This document shows positions 34,849 through 43,477 of a stretch of 46,589 bases of DNA, in pieces. This DNA comes from Candidatus Zhuqueibacterota bacterium (GTDB taxonomy: Bacteria > Zhuqueibacterota > Zhuqueibacteria > Zhuqueibacterales > Zhuqueibacteraceae), in assembly GCA_022616415.1 (NCBI GenBank), contig JAKEEU010000148.1, positions 1-46,589 of the forward strand. The letters run 5' to 3'. The notes beneath the pieces were generated by a model. The model saw only the letters and a program-made list of their open reading frames with translations. It was not told where the DNA came from and ran no database searches. Positions within the stretch are counted from its first letter, which is position 1; every line of letters begins with the position of its first letter. Made by a program: the position numbers and the translations under genes.

Positions 34849-36021
34849 ATGAAAATCTTCAAGCTCGTTTTCAAAAACGCGCTGCGCCATAAATTGCGGA
34901 GCGCGTTAACGATGCTCGGCATTGGCGTGGCGATTCTCTTGTTCGGCTTGATCCGCACCATTATCAGCGCGTGGTACGCCGGCGTCGAGGCCTCGGCGCA
35001 AAATCGGCTCGTCGTCCGCAACGCCGTTTCGCTCATCTTTCCGTTGCCGCTGGCGTATCGCGAGCAAATCGGCAAAATGCCCAACGTCGAAAACGTCAGC
35101 GCCGCCAATTGGTTCGGCGCTTACTACAAAGATCCGAACACCTTCTTTGCCAATTTCGCAGTCGATGAACATTATTTGTCCGTCTATCCGGAGTATCGCC
35201 TGCTGCCGGAGCAGAAAGAAGTCTACTTCCGCGAACGCAATGCCTGCGTCGTCGGCCGCAAGCTGGCGGAGCGCTTCGGTTGGAAGCTCAACGACGCGGT
35301 CCGATTGACCGGCACGATCGTGCAGGGCGATTGGGATTTCGTCATTCGCGGCGTTTACGAGGGCGCGCAACCCACGGTCGATGAAACCCAGTTCTTTTTT
35401 CACTGGGATTATATGAACGAGCTCGTCCGGCAGAATTTCGGCGACGGCGCCGCGGATAACGTCGGCTTCTACGTCGTGCAGATCGCCAGAAGCGCCAATC
35501 CGGCGCAGATTTCGGAGATGGTCGATGCCAACTACCGGAACAGCTACGCGGAGACTAAAACCGAAACCGAGAGCGCTTTTCAGCAAAGTTTTGTGTCCAT
35601 GTCCGGCACCATCATCGTCGCCATGCGCGTCGTCTCGATCGTGGTGGTGTTCATCATCTTGTTGGTTTTGGCCAACACCATGGCGATGACGGCGCGCGAG
35701 CGCATGGCGGAATATGCCGTCATGAAAACGCTCGGTTTCCGGCCGTTTCATCTCATCGGCTTGATCGGCGGCGAGTCGCTGGTGATCGCGCTCGGCGGCT
35801 TCGTGCTCGGGCTGTTTTTGACGAATCAAGTCGTTAGCGGCTTCTCCAAATTTTTAGTCACGGCCAATCTCAGCGCTTTCTTTCCGGTTTTTGAATTAAA
35901 AAACAGCACCATCACGCTTTCTTTCATTGCCGCGGTCGTCGTCGGCCTCGCCTCGGCGATCTTTCCGGCGTGGCGCGCGGTGAAAATGCGCATCGCGGAT
36001 GGGTTGCATCGGATCGGGTAA
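34849..36021 (+). CDS. ABC transporter permease (FtsX/MacB family), first
   Basis: 390 residues. N-terminal helix after FKLVFKNALRHKLRSALTML (the NALRH..RS..T.LGI cue of the MacB family), a periplasmic MacB_PCD-like domain of about 230 residues, then three membrane helices: VVSIVVVFIILLVLANTMAM, LVIALGGFVLGLFL and FIAAVVVGLASAIFPAW. FtsX-core motifs MTARERMAEYAVMKTLGF and PAWRAVKMRIADGLHRIG are seen. The gap before it holds a CAGTGACCAGTATTCAGTA-type repeat scrap. It pairs with the ATPase at 34075 and the second permease. Confidence 0.93.
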   Translation: MKIFKLVFKNALRHKLRSALTMLGIGVAILLFGLIRTIISAWYAGVEASAQNRLVVRNAVSLIFPLPLAYREQIGKMPNVENVSAANWFGAYYKDPNTFFANFAVDEHYLSVYPEYRLLPEQKEVYFRERNACVVGRKLAERFGWKLNDAVRLTGTIVQGDWDFVIRGVYEGAQPTVDETQFFFHWDYMNELVRQNFGDGAADNVGFYVVQIARSANPAQISEMVDANYRNSYAETKTETESAFQQSFVSMSGTIIVAMRVVSIVVVFIILLVLANTMAMTARERMAEYAVMKTLGFRPFHLIGLIGGESLVIALGGFVLGLFLTNQVVSGFSKFLVTANLSAFFPVFELKNSTITLSFIAAVVVGLASAIFPAWRAVKMRIADGLHRIG

Positions 36022-36026
36022 AGTCA

Positions 36027-36173
36027 AATGGATGGTTGGAGTGGTGGATTGCTGGATCGATGGATGAATGGATTGATGGATGAATGGATTTTGGGATTGT
36101 CACAGATCCAATACCCAACAATCCATCGATCCAATAATCCATTACTGCATAAATCCAACGATCCATCAATCCC
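36027..36173. repeat. TGGATGAATGGAT low-complexity repeat with inverted second half
   Basis: The first half iterates GATGGATGAATGGATT; the second half iterates AATCCATCGATCCAATAATC in reverse-complement sense, so the whole 147 bases can fold on itself. It fills the gap between the two permease genes and has no reading frame of its own worth calling. Confidence 0.7.
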
Positions 36174-36202
36174 CAATTTAGCCCAAAGGATGATGCTTAA
36201 AG

Positions 36203-37372
36203 ATGAAACTCCCTCTCAGTTACAGCTTTCGCAATTTGTGGACGCGGCGGTTGACGACGATTCTGACGTTGCTGGGCGTCGCGCTCGTGGTGTTTGTTTT
36301 TGTGGCGGCCTTGATGCTATCCAACGGCTTGCGGATCGCGCTGGTCTCGACGGGCGATGATGACAATGCGATCGTCATTCGCCGCTCGGCGCAATCCGAA
36401 ATCATGAGCTTCGTCAACCGCGAGCAGGCCAATATTATCAAGACACAGCCGGAGGTCGCGACGATGAGCGACGGCGGCCCGGTCTCATCGAGCGATTTGG
36501 TGGTGTTGATCTTGTTGCTGAAACGCGAGAACGCCGAGCCTTCCAACGTCGTCGTGCGCGGGGTGGCGCCGTCGGCGCTCGCCATCCGCCAAAAACAGGT
36601 CGAGCTCATCGAAGGCCGGATGTATGGCGCCGGCCTGCAAGAAGTGATTATCGGCAAGGCGATTCACGAACGCTTTCAAGGCTGCGACATCGGCGGGTCG
36701 CTGCGCATGGCCAGCGCCGAATGGAAAATCGTCGGGATTTTTGACGGTCACGGCACCGGTTTCGACTCCGAAATTTGGGGCGACGTTGAAGTGATGGCGC
36801 CAGCTTTTCGCCGCCCGGGTTTTTCCTCGGTTACTCTGAAGTTGCGCGACCGCAATGATTTTGGCGTGCTCAAAACGCGGCTCGAAAGCGATCAACGCCT
36901 GGTGGTCGACGTGAAACGCGAAAAAGATTTTTATGACGAACAATCACGCATGATGGCGAATTTTATCGGCATACTCGGCACGACGGTGACCGTCATTTTC
37001 AGCTTTGGCGCCATGATCGGCGCTATGATCACGATGTACGCATCGGTGTCGAATCGCACCCAGGAAATCGGCACGTTGCGCGCGCTCGGTTTTCGCCGGC
37101 GCAGCGTGCTCACCGCGTTTTTAATTGAGTCCGTCTTTCTGGCGCTTTTGGGCGGCGTCGTTGGCATCGCCGCCTCGTCGGCGCTCAATTTGATCACGAT
37201 TTCGACGATGAATTTCGGAACGTTCTCCGAGCTTTCGTTTGGCTTCAGCCTCTCGCCGGAAATCGTCGGAAAGGCGCTGATCTTCTCGGTGATCATGGGC
37301 TTGATCGGAGGCTTTTTGCCGGCGGCGCGCGCCTCGCGGTTAAAGATTGTGGAAGCGTTGCGGACGGAGTAA
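36203..37372 (+). CDS. ABC transporter permease (FtsX/MacB family), second
   Basis: 389 residues. N-terminal LPLSYSFRNLWTRRLTTILT and a helix (LLGVALVVFVFVAALML), a MacB_PCD-like periplasmic domain (about 50-260), then three helices: LGTTVTVIFSFGAMIGAMI, FLIESVFLALLGGVVGIAAS and ALIFSVIMGLIGGFLPAARA. The FtsX-core motif NRTQEIGTLRALGFRRRSVL is strong. Length and plan equal the first permease, so the two probably form a heterodimer with one ATPase pair and the upstream adaptor. The export substrate is unknown. Confidence 0.93.
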   Translation: MKLPLSYSFRNLWTRRLTTILTLLGVALVVFVFVAALMLSNGLRIALVSTGDDDNAIVIRRSAQSEIMSFVNREQANIIKTQPEVATMSDGGPVSSSDLVVLILLLKRENAEPSNVVVRGVAPSALAIRQKQVELIEGRMYGAGLQEVIIGKAIHERFQGCDIGGSLRMASAEWKIVGIFDGHGTGFDSEIWGDVEVMAPAFRRPGFSSVTLKLRDRNDFGVLKTRLESDQRLVVDVKREKDFYDEQSRMMANFIGILGTTVTVIFSFGAMIGAMITMYASVSNRTQEIGTLRALGFRRRSVLTAFLIESVFLALLGGVVGIAASSALNLITISTMNFGTFSELSFGFSLSPEIVGKALIFSVIMGLIGGFLPAARASRLKIVEALRTE

Positions 37373-37410
37373 ACGAGCAAAGGGAGTGCGGACTTTCTTG
37401 TCCGCGATGC

Positions 37411-37436
37411 GCGTGTGGACTAAAAAGTCCACACGC
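37411..37436. terminator. Perfect 11-bp hairpin after the exporter operon
   Basis: GCGTGTGGACT-AAAA-AGTCCACACGC, preceded by a related GCGGAC/GTCCGC stem at 37388-37405. It is well placed to end the operon, but there is no T run after it; this GTCCGC/GTCCAC type is also a common dispersed repeat. Confidence 0.45.
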
Positions 37437-37461
37437 CTCTCAAAAAACCGAGGAGGGAGGA

Positions 37462-37593
37462 ATGGAGCCAGGCATCATTAATCTTTGGGATTCAGTCGTG
37501 CAAGTTGCGCTGGAAGTTCCGAGATGGCGGTGCGAAGAAACGCTGGGCTACGTGGAGAAGATTCATGGGCTGGTCGATGAGGTGGAGAAGTAA
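37462..37593 (+). CDS. Possible 43-residue protein
   Basis: MEPGIINLWDSVVQVALEVP, then RWRCEETLGYVEKIHGLVDEVEK, TAA. An exceptionally good GAGGAGGGAGGA ribosome site lies just before the ATG. The sequence looks like an amphipathic helical peptide. No family is recognised; it may be a degraded gene start or a real small protein. Confidence 0.4.
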   Translation: MEPGIINLWDSVVQVALEVPRWRCEETLGYVEKIHGLVDEVEK

Positions 37594-37726
37594 AGGCTTG
37601 CGGCGTCAAGCGCTTGCGGGAGCGCATAACCCCAACTTTGTTGTTGCGTCATTCAACGAAATTTTGTATCTTCTTGGCAGAATTCAAAATGCCAATTAAT
37701 ACAACTTATCATTTAAGGCAAAAGCC

Positions 37727-38449
37727 ATGTCAATCGCAATAGAAGCCTTTGAGCATGACGCTGCTTTGTACACGGTCGACGATCTCCCGGAAAGTAATGG
37801 CAAGCCCATGGCCGAAACCCACAAGCATGTCTTGCAAATGGTCGCCGCGCTGAATGCTTTGCGCTGGCATTTTCGCGATGATCCGCAAATGTATTTCATC
37901 GGCAATATGTTCGTCTATTTTCTGGACAATCTCGGCACGCTGCGACGGGTGTCGCCCGATATTTTTGCCGTGCGCGGGATATCAACGGAAGCCCGGCGGG
38001 TTTATTCCGTCGAGAAGGAAGGCAAAGCGCCGGATTTGGTGGTCGAATTTACTTCCAGGAAAACGAAAAAAACCGATACGATCAAAAAACCGAAAATTTA
38101 TTCCTGGCTTGGCGTGAAAGAATACTTCATGTTCGATCCGCTGGGCGATTATTTGAAGCCACGCTTGATCGGCTACGAATTAGTCGGCGGCCAATATGCG
38201 CGGATGCATCCCGAAAAATCGTGTCTACACAGCAAGGTGTTGGGTTTGGATTTGGTGGTGGACGGTGACAATCTTCGTTTCAACGATTCGCGCACCGGTG
38301 AATGGCTACTTACCCACGAGGAAGCCCAGACAGCCCGCCAACTCGCCGAAGCCCAAGCGCAACGCGAAGCGGCTGCACGTCAAGCCGCCGAGGCCGAGTT
38401 GCTCAGGTTACGTGAAGAGATTGCGCGTTTGCAAAAAGTAACGGAGTGA
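37727..38449 (+). CDS. Uma2 family endonuclease (DUF820-like)
   Basis: 240 residues. The Uma2 core is visible: YTVDDLPESNGKPMAETHKH, RVSPDIFAVRG, GKAPDLVVEFTSRKTKKTD, KIYSWLGVKEYFMFDP. Acidic residues of the PD-(D/E)XK fold are the D of SPDIF and the E of VVEF. A C-terminal coiled coil of about 45 residues rich in Ala/Glu/Arg (ARQLAEAQAQREAAARQ) is typical of this branch. Uma2 genes are abundant in FCB, cyanobacterial and planctomycete genomes; the biological role is unsettled. AAGG lies about 8 bases before the ATG. Confidence 0.9.
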   Translation: MSIAIEAFEHDAALYTVDDLPESNGKPMAETHKHVLQMVAALNALRWHFRDDPQMYFIGNMFVYFLDNLGTLRRVSPDIFAVRGISTEARRVYSVEKEGKAPDLVVEFTSRKTKKTDTIKKPKIYSWLGVKEYFMFDPLGDYLKPRLIGYELVGGQYARMHPEKSCLHSKVLGLDLVVDGDNLRFNDSRTGEWLLTHEEAQTARQLAEAQAQREAAARQAAEAELLRLREEIARLQKVTE

Positions 38450-38467
38450 AAAGCGGCGGGGCTAATA

Positions 38468-38971
38468 TTACTGCGAACTAAGATCGATCAACAACTCATT
38501 ACCCTCGCGACGCATTGGAAAGTGCGCGAGATTCCTCGCCGCCGGACCATTCACCACTTGTCCGCGCAAATCGTAGCGTGAGCCGTGGCAGGGGCATTCG
38601 AAGCCGTCGCGAGCTTTGCGAACCCGGCAGCCGAGATGCGTGCAAACCGGCGAGAGCGCGATATACTCGTTTTCGGTGAGATGCAAAACGATGATATTCA
38701 ACTCGCCTTGCTCGGCAGAAGTAAGGGTGACCGCCCCGCCCGGCATAGCCAATTCCGGCACCTCGGCAAGCACGAGTTTTAAATAATCTTCTTCCTCGCG
38801 CACTCTCACCAACGGCAGCCCACCGGAAGCGCATCCTGCCAAAACCGAACCGACCGTTCCCATTGCACTGATCTTCACCACGGTTTTTAGAAAGCGGCGC
38901 CGTGAAATCTCGGCAAACCCGGCTTCCGTCTTGATTTGATTCTGCTCCAAAGAGCCGGCGTTGTTATTCAT
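38468..38971 (-). CDS. Rieske 2Fe-2S protein, Tat/lipoprotein type
   Basis: 167 residues. N-terminal twin-arginine motif SRRRFLKTV followed by a hydrophobic stretch ending in VLAGCASG (lipobox), so probably Tat-exported and lipid-anchored. Cluster ligands: CTHLGC (Cys, His) and CPCHGSRYD (Cys, His), with Cys in both motifs also able to form the stabilising disulfide. This resembles the QcrA/PetC Rieske domain, but no cytochrome b gene is present. It begins one base after the stop of the di-heme oxidoreductase gene, so the two are translationally coupled, and they may exchange electrons. Confidence 0.92.
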   Translation of the reverse strand: MNNNAGSLEQNQIKTEAGFAEISRRRFLKTVVKISAMGTVGSVLAGCASGGLPLVRVREEEDYLKLVLAEVPELAMPGGAVTLTSAEQGELNIIVLHLTENEYIALSPVCTHLGCRVRKARDGFECPCHGSRYDLRGQVVNGPAARNLAHFPMRREGNELLIDLSSQ

Positions 38972-38972
38972 T

Positions 38973-40217
38973 TTATAAAGAATTGAGAAAAGCCAAAAGC
39001 GCCTGGCGTTGCTCCGGCGAGAGCGCGGCGAAATTGTCGCGGCTCTTTTGCGCCTCGCCGCCGTGCAGCATGATTGCCGCGTTCAAATCCGAAGTGCGCG
39101 CATCGTGCAAATAATACGGCACGCCGCCGAGCGCGTCCGGCGTTCTGCCCAAGCCCCACAAAGGTTTGGTTTTCCATTCCGAACCGGCGGCATCGCCGTC
39201 AATAAATTCATCCGCCAGCGCCGGCCCCATATCGTGCAGCAGCAAATCCGAGTAGAGTGCGACCTCTCTGAACGCCAACGCCTTGAACGGACTCGGGCCG
39301 GTGTTGAATTTTGGCACATGGCAAGAAACGCAACCGATTTGCGAAAATATCGTTTCACCTTGCTGCACCTCGGCGGTGATCTCGCTGCGTTTCGGCGGCG
39401 CCAGCATGCGAATGTAAAACACCACATCCAGCATGGTCCCCGCCGGCAACTCGGGATCGGCCACCAAATCACCCGGCGCCGAGGTATTGCTGCGGAAATT
39501 CTCCACGGGAATAAAATCCGTGGTGATGCCGATGTCTTGGTGATAGGCGCGCGCCACTTGTTGCAGCAGGGAGGAGGTGTTCGCTTTTAATCCGAACCGG
39601 CCAAGCTGCGGACCGGCGCCGCCACCGGCAACATTTGCCGGCACCCAATCCGGCGCCGTAACCCAATGGGCACGTCCGGAAATGCCATCGCCATCGGCGT
39701 CGTTGGGATCCTCGTTAGCCAGAATATCGGCAACCGGAATATACTCAATCAATCCTACACCAAACACCGGCGGGGCGGCACGAACGGAAACCGCAGTGGC
39801 TTCCGGCGGCAACGTTTCCGCCGGCACGCCGGGCAAGCTGCGATCTTGCAATTGCGGGCCGCCAAGCTCAGTGAGTAAATCAATTGTTCCACCCTGAACG
39901 TGTCCAAAGAATTTGAACGCAGCGCTCGGATGGGCGCGGCCATCGCCGGGATGGCAACTGCCACATGCGGTGTTGTTAAAAATCGGGCCAAGACCCGTCT
40001 CGGCAGTAAACTCTTCCTCAAACGCCTCATCGCCTCGCGCAAAAGCCGCAAGCTCGGTCGGCGTTAGTTCGTCAAACGGCTCCTCCAAAGTCGTGTGCGG
40101 CTCCGGCGCTTCGGTGAGCAAGGTGTCGCAACCAATGAAGAAAAAAATCGGCAGCGCTAAAACAATGGCAACGAATCGCGTTGAGAAAAATTCTCGAACC
40201 ATGTTTTTATGACTCAT
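38973..40217 (-). CDS. Di-heme oxidoreductase (DUF1111 / thiol oxidoreductase-like) lipoprotein
   Basis: 414 residues from MSHKNMVREFF, chosen because CGGAGA lies 7 bases before this ATG. A signal with lipobox FFFIGC suggests an outer-membrane or periplasmic lipoprotein. Two c-type heme motifs: CGSCH (about residue 85) and CVSCH (about 300). Blocks GDEAFEEEFTAETGLGPIFN, RFGLKANTSSLLQQVARAY, KTKPLWGLGRTPDALGG and YYLHDARTSDLNAAIMLHGGE are those of the DUF1111 family, related to MauG/di-heme peroxidases. The substrate is unknown. The downstream Rieske gene is coupled to it. Confidence 0.92.
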   Translation of the reverse strand: MSHKNMVREFFSTRFVAIVLALPIFFFIGCDTLLTEAPEPHTTLEEPFDELTPTELAAFARGDEAFEEEFTAETGLGPIFNNTACGSCHPGDGRAHPSAAFKFFGHVQGGTIDLLTELGGPQLQDRSLPGVPAETLPPEATAVSVRAAPPVFGVGLIEYIPVADILANEDPNDADGDGISGRAHWVTAPDWVPANVAGGGAGPQLGRFGLKANTSSLLQQVARAYHQDIGITTDFIPVENFRSNTSAPGDLVADPELPAGTMLDVVFYIRMLAPPKRSEITAEVQQGETIFSQIGCVSCHVPKFNTGPSPFKALAFREVALYSDLLLHDMGPALADEFIDGDAAGSEWKTKPLWGLGRTPDALGGVPYYLHDARTSDLNAAIMLHGGEAQKSRDNFAALSPEQRQALLAFLNSL

Positions 40218-40325
40218 TTTTTGTCTCCGCATCATGGTGTGAAGTTGGCCTCAATATTATAGAGCATAGTGATTTGAAAAGCAAGCACAAATTTGTCAGT
40301 ATGGAATCGAAGGCAAAAACTTTCT

Positions 40326-40343
40326 AAATATCACTTGATATTT
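40326..40343. promoter_or_regulatory. Perfect 8-bp dyad in a divergent promoter region
   Basis: AAATATCA-CT-TGATATTT lies between the di-heme oxidoreductase gene (minus) and the sensor kinase gene (plus), 109 and 66 bases from their starts. It is a candidate binding site for a regulator of one or both. Confidence 0.45.
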
Positions 40344-40408
40344 GCTCCTGCCTTGTTTATTTTATTTTTAAATAGACATAATTATTTAGGCTGTCGAGCT
40401 TTTGCGCC

Positions 40409-41887
40409 ATGCGTCTATCTTCAACTGAAAAATTACGCCTGGAAGAGCGTTTGAATCTGTTTTATAGCGCGTTCCAGCATTCGACGGACGCCATTATCAT
40501 TACCGATCCGAACGGAATCATTGTTGAAGCGAATCAGGCGTTCACGGATTTGTTTGGCTGGACGCGCCAGGAAGCGGTCGGCAGCAGCACGCGCATTTTG
40601 CGTTCGCAACACACGACGAATGAGTTTTACCAGCAAATGTGGGAGTCGGTCAATGAAAAGGGGAGATGGCAAGGGGAGATCGTCAACCGCCGCAAGAATG
40701 GCAGCGAGGTGCCGGTGCTCCTTTCGATTACTCCGATTTATCAAGACGGCGCCAAGCTCGGTTATATGGGGGTGGAGATCGACATCACGGAAAAGAAAAA
40801 AATCGAGAAGCAGTTGCGGCTGGAAAAAGAATTTTCCGAATCGATCATTGAAACCGCCAATAGCCTCATCGTCGGTTTGGATTTAAAGAGGCGGATCATT
40901 TTGTTCAACAGAAAATGCGAGGAGGTGACGGGCTACGCCAAGCAGGAAGTGCTGGGGAAAGATTGGTTTGATCTCTTCATACCCGAGCACGTCCGGCCCG
41001 GCGTCGATGAGGTTTTCAACATGGTGGTTGCCGGTGAATTGCCCTCCCGTCATGAAAACAATATTTTAACCAAAAGCGGTGAAACCTGCCTCATCTCGTG
41101 GTCGAATACCGCCTTGCGCGACGAAAAGCAGGCGATCACCGGCGCTTTGGCAATCGGCATCGACATCACCGAGCTGAAAAGTTTGGAGCAGGAGGTGCTG
41201 CAAGCCGAGCGTTGGGCGACGATCGGCAAGATGGCGGCGAAAGTGGCGCACGAGATCAGAAACCCGCTATCGTCGATCAGCTTGAATGCTGAGCTGCTGG
41301 AAGATGAAATCGGCAGCTATCGCTCCGTCGGCACGGACGAAGCGAAGGCTTTGCTAAAAGCGATCATTTCCGAAGTCGATCGGGTGAACGCGTTGACCGA
41401 GGAATATTTGCAATTCTCGCGCCTGCCCCACATCAAGCGGTCCCCCAGCCATCTCATCGAAGTGATCGAAGAAGTGTTGGAGTTTTTGCGCCGCGAGCTG
41501 ATCCAGAACAGGATCACCGTGCAATTCAACGTCAACCAGAACGTGCCGGAAATGCTTTTTGATCGCGACCAGCTTCGCCGCGTTTTTTTGAATATCGTGC
41601 GCAATGCGATGGAGGCGATGCCCAAAGGCGGCGAGTTGAGGATTTGGACCGAAAAAAGAGATCATTCCCAGGTCGTTCACATTGCCGATACCGGCGCAGG
41701 AATTCCGGAAGAAACGCTGGACAGAATCTTCGTTCCCTTTTTTACCACCAAGGATTTTGGCACCGGCCTGGGCCTGGCCATCGTCAAGCAAATTATTGAC
41801 GAGCACGGCGGACAGATTTCCTGCCGCAGCAAACTCGGCGAAGGCACGACTTTTTCCATTGCTCTTCCCGACAAGGTAAACGCTTAG
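40409..41887 (+). CDS. PAS-domain sensor histidine kinase (NtrB/AtoS-like)
   Basis: 492 residues, no membrane segment, so probably cytoplasmic. PAS 1 (about 20-135: [21 protein letters not shown], with PAC end [12 protein letters not shown]), PAS 2 (about 140-265: [21 protein letters not shown]), HisKA with [20 protein letters not shown] (H-box His), and HATPase with N-box [20 protein letters not shown] and [18 protein letters not shown]. This plan is typical of kinases paired with sigma-54 activators, and such a regulator is encoded 160 bases downstream. Confidence 0.93.
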   Translation: MRLSSTEKLRLEERLNLFYSAFQHSTDAIIITDPNGIIVEANQAFTDLFGWTRQEAVGSSTRILRSQHTTNEFYQQMWESVNEKGRWQGEIVNRRKNGSEVPVLLSITPIYQDGAKLGYMGVEIDITEKKKIEKQLRLEKEFSESIIETANSLIVGLDLKRRIILFNRKCEEVTGYAKQEVLGKDWFDLFIPEHVRPGVDEVFNMVVAGELPSRHENNILTKSGETCLISWSNTALRDEKQAITGALAIGIDITELKSLEQEVLQAERWATIGKMAAKVAHEIRNPLSSISLNAELLEDEIGSYRSVGTDEAKALLKAIISEVDRVNALTEEYLQFSRLPHIKRSPSHLIEVIEEVLEFLRRELIQNRITVQFNVNQNVPEMLFDRDQLRRVFLNIVRNAMEAMPKGGELRIWTEKRDHSQVVHIADTGAGIPEETLDRIFVPFFTTKDFGTGLGLAIVKQIIDEHGGQISCRSKLGEGTTFSIALPDKVNA

Positions 41888-41924
41888 CGAGCTTTCAGAC
41901 GCAACTAAACGGGTGTATTGGCCC

Positions 41925-41985
41925 GTTCGCCGGTTAGCCTGTTAGCTCGTTGCCCCTTAACCGGCTAACGGGCCAACCGGCGAAC
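41925..41985. repeat. GTTAGCC/GTTCGCCGG palindromic element between kinase and regulator
   Basis: Left arm GTTCGCCGGTTAGCCTGTTAGC (22 bases, 41925-41946) pairs with 41964-41985 at 20 of 22 positions; further CCGGCTAAC units follow to 41993. It lies in the gap between two genes of one presumed operon. A transcript hairpin or a dispersed repeat. Confidence 0.7.
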
Positions 41986-42047
41986 CGGCTAACAAAGGAA
42001 ATTTCGCAGTTTTGATCGTTCTTTCAGTAACATGAAATGGAACCGAC

Positions 42048-43406
42048 ATGCAAGTCAAAACCATCTTAATCGTCGACGACGAATTTAGCGTGCGCGAGTC
42101 TTTGGAAAAGGTTCTGAGCAAGGCCGGTTACGTTACGCTCAGCGCGGATTCGGGCAACGAAGCGCTTGCCGTGCTATCCAAAGAAAAGGTCGATCTCGTT
42201 TTGAGCGATCTCAAGATGCCCGATGGCGACGGCGTTGAATTGCTGAAAAGCATCAAGAAAAATTATCCCGATGTCGAGGTGATTTTGCTGACCGGCTATG
42301 GCACGGTTGAAAACGCCGTCGAAGCAATGCGGGAAGGGGCTTATGATTTCATTACCAAGCCGCCCAAAAAGGCGATCATTCTTTCGGCGGTGGAAAGGGC
42401 GAGCGAGCGGCAAAATTTGGCGCTGGAGAATAAATATCTTCGCGAGCAGCTCAGTAAAGGCGCGCCACTGGACGAGGTGGTGGGCCGGAGCCCGGCGTTT
42501 GCAAAAATTTTGGAAATGGTCAATCGGGTGGCGCCGCTGGTCTCGACCGTGCTCATTACCGGCGAAAGCGGCACCGGCAAGGAACTGATTGCGCGCGCGA
42601 TTCATCGCCAAAGTCCGCGCGCGAACAATAAGTTCATTCCGGTGAACTGCGCCGCCATTCCCGAAAACCTCGTCGAAAGCGAGCTGTTCGGCTACATGAG
42701 GGGCGCGTTTACAGGCGCGACGCGTGACAAAGTGGGGCTGTTCAAAGTGGCGGAAGGCGGGACGATCTTTCTTGACGAGATCGTCAGCGTCCCGTTAAAT
42801 TTGCAGGTGAAACTGCTGCGAGCCATCGAGCAAAAGGAGATCATGCCGGTCGGCGGCACCAAGCCCGAGATCATCGATATTCGCATCATTGCCGCCACCA
42901 ACAAAAATCTGGCCGAGGAAGTTGAAAAGGGATATTTCCGCACCGATCTTTATTATCGTTTGAATGTGATCGATATCCTCATTCCGCCGTTGCGCGAGAG
43001 AGTGGATGATATTCCGGAGCTGGTTGGCCATTTTCTGAAAGTCTATAACGTTCAATTGAACAAGAAAATCAGCCGGGTCGATCCGGCGGTTCTCAATGTT
43101 TTCAAAAGCTACGAATGGAAGGGCAACGTGCGCGAGCTGGAAAACGTCATCGAACGCGCCATGATCATGTGCGACGGCGATAGGTTACGTTTGGAGCATT
43201 TTGCGCATTTTTATTCGCAACAGAACGCCGCGGAAGAATTGCAAAGCGGCTTGAAAGGCGCGGTGCGGCGGTTCGAGCGCGACACCATTCTCAAGAGCCT
43301 GGAGATGGCCGGACACGACAAAGGCAAAGCTGCCGGCATGCTCGGCATGAGCTTATCTTCGCTCTACCGTAAGATGGCCGAGCTTGGCATCGCCAGCAAG
43401 GAGTGA
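42048..43406 (+). CDS. Sigma-54-dependent response regulator (NtrC family)
   Basis: 452 residues. Receiver (1-120): IVDDEFSVRES, VLSDLKMPDGDG (phospho-Asp), FITKPPKK. AAA+ domain (about 145-380): Walker A GESGTGKELIAR, GAFTGA loop in YMRGAFTGATRDK, Walker B GGTIFLDEIVS, arginine-finger region FRTDLYYRLNVIDILIPPLR. Fis-type HTH at the C-terminus (AAGMLGMSLSSLYRKMAEL). It should open sigma-54 promoters when phosphorylated by the kinase at 40409. I found no convincing GG-N10-GC sigma-54 promoter nearby, so targets may lie elsewhere. Confidence 0.95.
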   Translation: MQVKTILIVDDEFSVRESLEKVLSKAGYVTLSADSGNEALAVLSKEKVDLVLSDLKMPDGDGVELLKSIKKNYPDVEVILLTGYGTVENAVEAMREGAYDFITKPPKKAIILSAVERASERQNLALENKYLREQLSKGAPLDEVVGRSPAFAKILEMVNRVAPLVSTVLITGESGTGKELIARAIHRQSPRANNKFIPVNCAAIPENLVESELFGYMRGAFTGATRDKVGLFKVAEGGTIFLDEIVSVPLNLQVKLLRAIEQKEIMPVGGTKPEIIDIRIIAATNKNLAEEVEKGYFRTDLYYRLNVIDILIPPLRERVDDIPELVGHFLKVYNVQLNKKISRVDPAVLNVFKSYEWKGNVRELENVIERAMIMCDGDRLRLEHFAHFYSQQNAAEELQSGLKGAVRRFERDTILKSLEMAGHDKGKAAGMLGMSLSSLYRKMAELGIASKE

Positions 43407-43423
43407 ATGCGGCGAAGAGCGGA

Positions 43424-43477
43424 GGGCATAGAGCAGAGGGCGGAGGGCAAAGCCTCTACGCCCTCGGCTCTATGTCC
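43424..43477. other. Long hairpin covering the start of the flavoprotein gene
   Basis: GGGCATAGAGC (43424-43434) pairs with GCTCTATGTCC (43467-43477), and inside it GAGGGCG (43436-43442) pairs with CGCCCTC (43459-43465), with GAGG/CCTC innermost. The preferred ATG (43472) lies in the outer stem. Confidence 0.6.

Noticed and set aside
34906..35829. 307-codon minus-strand frame in the permease gene
   Set aside because: Shadow of the FtsX-type permease at 34849; composition (His/Asp/Arg-rich) and lack of domains are typical of antisense frames in GC-rich genes.
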